Of a stretch of 64,000 nt of DNA, positions 59,336 to 64,000 are shown one piece after another. Position numbers and translations under genes: made by a program. The notes below the pieces were generated by a model. That model made no database searches. It was not told where the DNA came from and saw only the letters and a program-made list of their open reading frames with translations. Positions within the stretch are counted from its first letter, which is position 1, and each line of letters starts with the position of its first letter. This DNA comes from Paraburkholderia tuberum STM678 (GTDB taxonomy: Bacteria; Pseudomonadota; Gammaproteobacteria; Burkholderiales; Burkholderiaceae), in contig NZ_CADFGP010000019.1 of assembly GCF_902833905.1 (NCBI RefSeq), forward strand, positions 1-64,000, written 5' to 3'.

Positions 59336-59684
59336 CTTCGACTCCTGACGATCCTTCGTGGCGACCAGGGATTGTCCCGATCTTCAACGCCGCCTCGCCG
59401 ATTGTGTCCTGATTGCACTGCACGATGGCGTTTTCGCGCGCTATCCGATGCATCGCGTGGCCAAACTGCGGTGCTACGCTCGTTAAAGCGGCATTCGCGA
59501 CGTGCCCGTTCCGGGGAGCGGTGGCGCAAGCACCGCAACGCCACGGCCTATCGGCAGGCCGCGACAGAAGCACGAGCGCCAGGCATGAGAACGAGCTCGA
59601 ACACGACGCGCAACGAGCACAGAACGAAAGCACGACACGAAATCAAACACAAAAAGGCGAGACATCGCTGCGGGAGTGACTGCG

Positions 59685-60308
59685 ATGGCATTTAGAACAT
59701 ATACCGTACTGACGCTGTTGGTGACGAGCACTGCCGCGTTTGCGTGGCGGCCTGTCACCTATCCGATCCGAAGTCAGAGCCCTTACGAGCGCAGCATCGA
59801 CAACGCGATGTGCTACGCCGAGGCGAACCGCGTGACCGGGGTCAACATGGCCCACGAGTCGCAGATTCCGCCGCGTCAGCCGCCCGCGGCCAAAGGTGCG
59901 TCGACCGGCGTACCGTCGAAGCCGCCGCTTCCGCCTAGTTCCTTCTCAGCCACGCCGCTGCCGTGGAGCGCGAGCGCGCCCGAAGCCGCGAGCGCGCCGT
60001 TGGCTGGCGCGCAAGCGCCTGGCGGCGCATCGTCGGCGAAACCGGTGAACGAAGCCGCGGCCGGCGCCAGCGCGCCAGGCGCGCCAGCCACCGCGGCGGC
60101 GAATGTACCGCCGAACGCATCGGCAGCGGCAACGGGCCCCAGTGCGAACGCGGCACCCGGCGCGTCGGATGGGGCGGCCGCTTCGCTGCAGGCCAACGCG
60201 GCGTCGAACGTGAAGCTGCCGCCCCTGCCCGCGCCCGAGCCGCCGATGACCCGCTATTGGGCCGCCTACGGCGCGTGCATGCAGGCGCGCGGTTACGTCG
60301 TTCAGTAG
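59685..60308 (+). CDS. Exported Ala/Pro-rich protein of unknown function
   Basis: This protein of about 207 residues has a signal peptide (cleavage near AFAWRP). A short conserved part follows (YPIRSQSPYERSIDNAMCYA), then a long Pro/Ala-rich linker (about 60-185) of low complexity. It ends in MTRYWAAYGACMQARGYVV. The Cys at both ends (AMCYAEA and GACMQARGY) resemble a motif repeated in small exported proteins of this group. GGGAG lies 8 bases before the ATG at 59685. Function unknown. Confidence 0.7.
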   Translation: MAFRTYTVLTLLVTSTAAFAWRPVTYPIRSQSPYERSIDNAMCYAEANRVTGVNMAHESQIPPRQPPAAKGASTGVPSKPPLPPSSFSATPLPWSASAPEAASAPLAGAQAPGGASSAKPVNEAAAGASAPGAPATAAANVPPNASAAATGPSANAAPGASDGAAASLQANAASNVKLPPLPAPEPPMTRYWAAYGACMQARGYVVQ

Positions 60309-60391
60309 TCCGGCCGACGCCGCTTGCGGGCGTCGTTGCATTCATTCTTTTTGATGGCGCCGCCCTTCGGCGCCAGTGGAGCGACACGGCC

Positions 60392-61819
60392 ATGCCGCGC
60401 GACACGACCTCCGACCAGCCATTTTTCCATCACTGCGCATACTGCGGCGTGCCGCTGTCGGGCCGCTTTTCGCCGTGTCCCGCATGCCACGCACTGCCGA
60501 TCGATTCGTTCGATACGGACGACAAGCCCGGCGAGCGCTCCGCGCGATCCCGGGCGCTGAGCGCATCGCGCACGCAACTCGAACCGCTGCCAGCGGCCGC
60601 GAGCTTGCCCGCGGACCGTTCGTCGCGACGCTCCGCGCAAACGAAGATGAGCCCCTACGATCTGATCGACGAAGCGACGTTCGAGCCGGGCGGGCGTCGA
60701 CGGCGGCATCCGCTCGCACTTGCCGCAGCCGCGCTCGCGACGCTCGGCGTCGTGTACGTCGGCTTCGTTCTACTCAACGACGACGATGCGAGCGTCGACA
60801 CGCCGGTCACGGTCTTCGGCACGGTGCGCCCGGACAACCCTGGCCAAGCCCCTGCACAGAACGTTGCGCAGAATGCGGCGCCGTCGGTTGCCGCGGCGCC
60901 GAAGCCGGCGTCGATCGTCGCGCAACGGCCGCGTCCCGTTGTCGTCGCGCGGCAGCAACCGGCGAACGTACACGCGGCCCCCGTCGCGCCACCGGCACCG
61001 CCCGTCGTTGCGACCGCGCCTGCCGTAGCGCGATCGAGCCCGCCCATCGTGGCGACCGCGCCGACCGTTGCGCCATCGTCACCGCCCGTCGTTGCGACCG
61101 CGCCTGCCGTAGCGCGATCGAGCCCGCCCATCGTGGCGACCGCACCGACCGTTGCGCCATCGTCACCGCCGGTCGTTGCGACCGCGCCTGCCGTAGCGCG
61201 ATCGGCTCCACCCGTCGTGGCGACCGCGCCCGTCCCAGCGCGACCGTCAACGCCCGTCGTTGTGACCACGCCGACCGCAGCGCGACCGTCAACGCCCGTT
61301 GTCACGACCGCGCGCGCCGTAGCGTCAACGAAGACATCGAGCGCGGCCATCTCCGCGCCCACGCCGCGTGGCGCGGCGCTCGCGTCGACCAGCACCAACA
61401 GCAACACCGACACGATGGCCGCCCCGCTCACGCAAGCCGACAAACAGCGCGCCGACGCCGAGCGCAATCTGAAAGCCGCGCACGGCTATCTGCGACGAGG
61501 CAATCTGGCGGCGACCAGAGCACGCCTCGCCGCCGTAATCACCGCGCAGGCCGACAATCGCGACGCGCGCAGCATGCGCGCCCAGGTGAGCACGCTAGAG
61601 CAGCAACGCGACGCGTTGCTGAGCCTCGCGCGCGGCTGCAGCAACGTGGGACAGTGGGAGTGCGCGTCGCACAACGCCAACGAAGCGTTGCGGATCGATT
61701 CGAGCAGCAAGGCCGCGCAACGGCTCGTCGCGCTCGCGTCGCACGAGTCGGCGTGGCAAACCATGCAGCCGACGGCGGAAGAGTCGCGCGCATTGCGCGA
61801 TCTGCTGCGTCACCACTAA
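60392..61819 (+). CDS. Zinc-ribbon, single-pass membrane protein with repeats and TPR-like end
   Basis: This protein of about 475 residues has a treble-clef/zinc-ribbon (CAYCGVPL and CPACHA) at residues 15-33. A single helix (LALAAAALATLGVVYVGFVL) lies near 110-129. A Pro/Ala/Val/Thr-rich stalk (about 150-340) includes nearly exact 28-residue repeats. It ends in a helical TPR-like domain (about 350-475, with two Cys in GCSNVGQWECASHN). The cytoplasmic ribbon and periplasmic helical domain suggest an envelope scaffold. The true function is unknown. Confidence 0.68.
   Translation: MPRDTTSDQPFFHHCAYCGVPLSGRFSPCPACHALPIDSFDTDDKPGERSARSRALSASRTQLEPLPAAASLPADRSSRRSAQTKMSPYDLIDEATFEPGGRRRRHPLALAAAALATLGVVYVGFVLLNDDDASVDTPVTVFGTVRPDNPGQAPAQNVAQNAAPSVAAAPKPASIVAQRPRPVVVARQQPANVHAAPVAPPAPPVVATAPAVARSSPPIVATAPTVAPSSPPVVATAPAVARSSPPIVATAPTVAPSSPPVVATAPAVARSAPPVVATAPVPARPSTPVVVTTPTAARPSTPVVTTARAVASTKTSSAAISAPTPRGAALASTSTNSNTDTMAAPLTQADKQRADAERNLKAAHGYLRRGNLAATRARLAAVITAQADNRDARSMRAQVSTLEQQRDALLSLARGCSNVGQWECASHNANEALRIDSSSKAAQRLVALASHESAWQTMQPTAEESRALRDLLRHH
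60998..61208 (+). repeat. 84-bp tandem repeat in the stalk of the zinc-ribbon protein
   Basis: About two and a half copies of an 84-bp unit lie inside the gene at 60392-61819, starting at 60998, 61082 and 61166 and coding for PPVVATAPAVARSS plus PPIVATAPTVAPSS. Units are nearly identical, so length variation between strains is likely. Confidence 0.85.
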
Positions 61820-61915
61820 GGATTGCGAGGTATCTCGCGGGACGGCGGCACGGGCGTGCAGTCGACCACGCCCGCCCGCGCGGCGCCCCGAAAGACGCGC
61901 GCGCGGGCAGCAGTG

Positions 61916-64000
61916 TCAGCCGGCGATGCTGTCGTAGCCGTAATAGCCGCCCTGATACCCTGAGCCGAGAAACGCCGCTTCCTGCGGCACGTCGGTGAGC
62001 AGCACGCCGCGCAGACCGACGCCACCGTTACGCAGGCGTTTGGTGGTTTCGATGATCTCATGCAGCGGTTGACGCCCATGCCGCACGACGAGCAGCGTCG
62101 TCGCCGCGTATTTGCCGATCAGCGTCGAGTCGGTCACGGCGAGCACCGGCGGCGTGTCGATGATCACGACGTCGTATTGCGGCTTCAACACCTCGAGCAT
62201 CGCTTCGAAGCGTTTGCTCATCAGCAGCTCGGCCGGGTGCGAGGGCAGCGTGCCTTTCGCGAGCACGTCGAGGTTGGGCAGCACGTCGCGCTGGATCATC
62301 GCGTTGAGATCGCCGCCGCACAGCACGTCGGACAGTCCCGGCCGATGGCTGACGCCGAAATGCGAATGCACGTCGCCGCGTCGCATGTCGCCGTCGATGA
62401 TCAGCACGCGCTTGTTCGCCGACGCGACCAGCGTCGCCAGATTCACCGACAAAAACGACTTGCCCGCATCGGGCCGCGAGCCGGTGATCATCACGACGTT
62501 GTTGGCCGCATGATCGAGCGACAGTTGCAGCGAGGTGCGCAGATTGCGCACCCCTTCCACCGCGATATCTTCGGGCGCCTGTTGCGCCAGCACATGCTGC
62601 CCGCGCTGGCGCAGCGACACCTTTTCCTGCAGGCGCAATTGCGTCTGGCTGCGCGGCACCACCGCGAATACCGGCACGCCGAGCATCCCCTCGAGTTCGT
62701 CCGGGCGCTCCACGCCGCCGCGCATCGCGCGCCGCAAGAAGACCAGCAGCAAGCCGAGCGCGAGGCCGCCGCCGAGCGAGATCAGGATCACCAGCATGCG
62801 CTTCGGCCACACCGGATCGTCGGGCGTTTCGGCGAAGTCCACCACGCGCACGCCGCTCACCTGCCCCGCCTGCGCGACCCGCAGTCGCTGCACGCTGTTG
62901 AGCAGGTTCATGTACAGATCGGTGTTCACGTGCACGTCGCGCTGCAGACGCAGCGCGGTCTGCTCGGTGTCGGGCATCGTCGAGACGCTGTGGTTCATCG
63001 TGCCCTGCGCGCCCTGCAACGCGGCGATCTGCGCATCGAGCGCGGCGACCATCGGATGATTCGGCGTAAAACGCTGCAACAGCTCCGCGCGCTGCTGCTG
63101 CAGGTCGAGCAGCTTCGTCTTGTTGTCGACGATCTGCTGCAGCAGCAGCTTGCTTTCTTCACCGAGATCGACGGCGCCATGTGTATTGCGGAACTTGCCG
63201 TAGCGCTCTTCCGCGTCGTCGAGCGCCTTGCGCGCGTCGGGTAGTTGCTGTTCGAGATACGCGAGCGTGTGGTCGGATTCGGTCGAACGGCTCGCGAGAT
63301 CCTGCCGCACGAACTGGCGCGCCACGTTGTTGACGATCGCCGCGGTCAGCGCCGGATCGGCGCCTTCGAGACTCACGCGGATCACGCCGGAGTCCTCCGC
63401 CGTTTCCTGCACGACCATCTTCTTCGCCAGACGCTCCACCGTGCCGAGCGTCGACGCGCGCGTCAGCTCGAAACGCGAGCCGGGCGCGCCGACCAGTGTG
63501 TCGACGTGCAGCGTGACCGGGCCGACCGCGGTATCGGTTTGCACGGTCTCGCCGACGCGCCCCGACAGGATCGCGCTGCCGTGAGGATCGCGCAGCATGA
63601 AGGTGTTGCCGGCGCCCGCGACTAGCGTGAAGGTCTCGCCATACAAGTCCTTCGACGTGTCGAAGCGCGACACCGCGATGCTCTCGTTACCCCACGCGAA
63701 CCCGCGCAGGTTGACGAACGACGGCAGCCGGAACCACCAGTGCCCGTTCACGAGTCCGGCGATCCTGCTGCCGATCACCGGCAGATAACGCGGCTTCGCC
63801 GTAATGTCGAGGTGCAGCGCGCGGACCGCCTCCTCGGTGACGAGACGCGACTTCAAAAGCTCGATCTGCGCCGCGGTCGACGGCTTCGAATCGTACGCGC
63901 CGGGAAGCGGCGCCGCCGCGTCCCGGCCGTTCGCATTGACGTTGACCGCGTTCGCCGTCCTGTCCTGGACGTGAAACAGCACGTCCGAACGATAGACCGG
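61916..64000 (-). CDS. Wzc/BceF-type polysaccharide tyrosine autokinase, 5' end outside window
   Basis: At least 694 residues are visible, and the frame is still open at position 64000. The N-terminal part is a Wzz-like periplasmic domain with a coiled coil (about residues 210-330, counting from the window edge). A transmembrane helix follows near 405-425 (MLVILISLGGGLALGLLLVF), then the cytoplasmic kinase. Walker A is ITGSRPDAGKSFLSVNLAT, Walker A' VLIIDGDMRRGD, Walker B VVIIDTPPVL, and the C-terminus is Tyr-rich (GYQGGYYGYDS). It controls chain length and export of a Wzx/Wzy-type exopolysaccharide. No neighbour is seen to the left. Confidence 0.92.
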   Translation of the reverse strand, partial: PVYRSDVLFHVQDRTANAVNVNANGRDAAAPLPGAYDSKPSTAAQIELLKSRLVTEEAVRALHLDITAKPRYLPVIGSRIAGLVNGHWWFRLPSFVNLRGFAWGNESIAVSRFDTSKDLYGETFTLVAGAGNTFMLRDPHGSAILSGRVGETVQTDTAVGPVTLHVDTLVGAPGSRFELTRASTLGTVERLAKKMVVQETAEDSGVIRVSLEGADPALTAAIVNNVARQFVRQDLASRSTESDHTLAYLEQQLPDARKALDDAEERYGKFRNTHGAVDLGEESKLLLQQIVDNKTKLLDLQQQRAELLQRFTPNHPMVAALDAQIAALQGAQGTMNHSVSTMPDTEQTALRLQRDVHVNTDLYMNLLNSVQRLRVAQAGQVSGVRVVDFAETPDDPVWPKRMLVILISLGGGLALGLLLVFLRRAMRGGVERPDELEGMLGVPVFAVVPRSQTQLRLQEKVSLRQRGQHVLAQQAPEDIAVEGVRNLRTSLQLSLDHAANNVVMITGSRPDAGKSFLSVNLATLVASANKRVLIIDGDMRRGDVHSHFGVSHRPGLSDVLCGGDLNAMIQRDVLPNLDVLAKGTLPSHPAELLMSKRFEAMLEVLKPQYDVVIIDTPPVLAVTDSTLIGKYAATTLLVVRHGRQPLHEIIETTKRLRNGGVGLRGVLLTDVPQEAAFLGSGYQGGYYGYDSIAG

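Noticed and set aside
60998..61208. Possible CRISPR-like array
   Set aside because: The repeats are in-frame codons of a Pro/Ala-rich stalk with no unique spacers between them.

Overview
The window is high-GC DNA with the codon use and gene orders of Burkholderia sensu lato, most likely a Paraburkholderia-type main chromosome. The clues are apaH beside rmlBACD, a wbiG-wbiH-wbiI-like block, the algH-ruvX-pyrR-pyrB-pyrC'-plsC run, and CIRCE-controlled groESL. This is inferred from gene content only. No tRNA, rRNA, transposase or CRISPR array was seen.

Left edge (1-3.5 kb, minus strand): two near-identical cassettes. Each has a 14-codon leader, a DUF2778/Tlde1-like L,D-transpeptidase-fold toxin and a small two-helix membrane protein that is the likely immunity partner. 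Around them lie three copies of a ~165-bp block bounded by intrinsic terminators. Three group II intron remnants sit there too, each starting with GTGCG right after a terminator. Comparing occupied and empty copies fixes their boundaries to the base.

Surface polysaccharide region (3.5-43.9 kb): a wbiI/wbiH/wbiG-like block (sugar dehydratase, lipid-carrier sugar-phosphate transferase, epimerase/reductase). Next come a plus-strand glycosyltransferase operon (8.0-15.5 kb), which includes a large enzyme with nine ~69-residue tryptophan-dyad repeats, and a minus-strand glycosyltransferase operon (15.6-19.1 kb). A methyltransferase/dehydrogenase/methyltransferase group follows (19.6-22.9 kb). At 23.3-28.8 kb is a five-gene set matching the mycobacterial decaprenyl-phosphoryl-arabinose pathway: HAD-UbiA fusion, DprE1, DprE2, GtrA and an AftB-like GT-C enzyme. 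The classical O-polysaccharide ABC export operon then follows on the minus strand (rmd-like reductase, rmlB, rmlA, rmlC, rmlD, manC, wzm, wzt), with a CapK-like ligase, a NodB-like deacetylase, wecB and two GT4 enzymes. Together these supply activated rhamnose, mannose-derived sugars and probably lipid-linked arabinofuranose, assemble a glycan on undecaprenyl phosphate and export it through Wzm/Wzt.

Housekeeping region (44-57.9 kb): apaH; a pyrimidine operon with a catalytically degenerate dihydroorotase; a ChpA/FimL-N-like protein; rubredoxin; thiD; a sulfotransferase plus APS kinase pair; and groESL with a perfect CIRCE operator over its promoter.

Right edge (58-64 kb): a 5'-truncated FkbM methyltransferase, two exported proteins of unknown function, a zinc-ribbon/transmembrane/repeat protein, and the 3' part of a Wzc-type tyrosine autokinase that marks the start of a second (exopolysaccharide) locus beyond the window.
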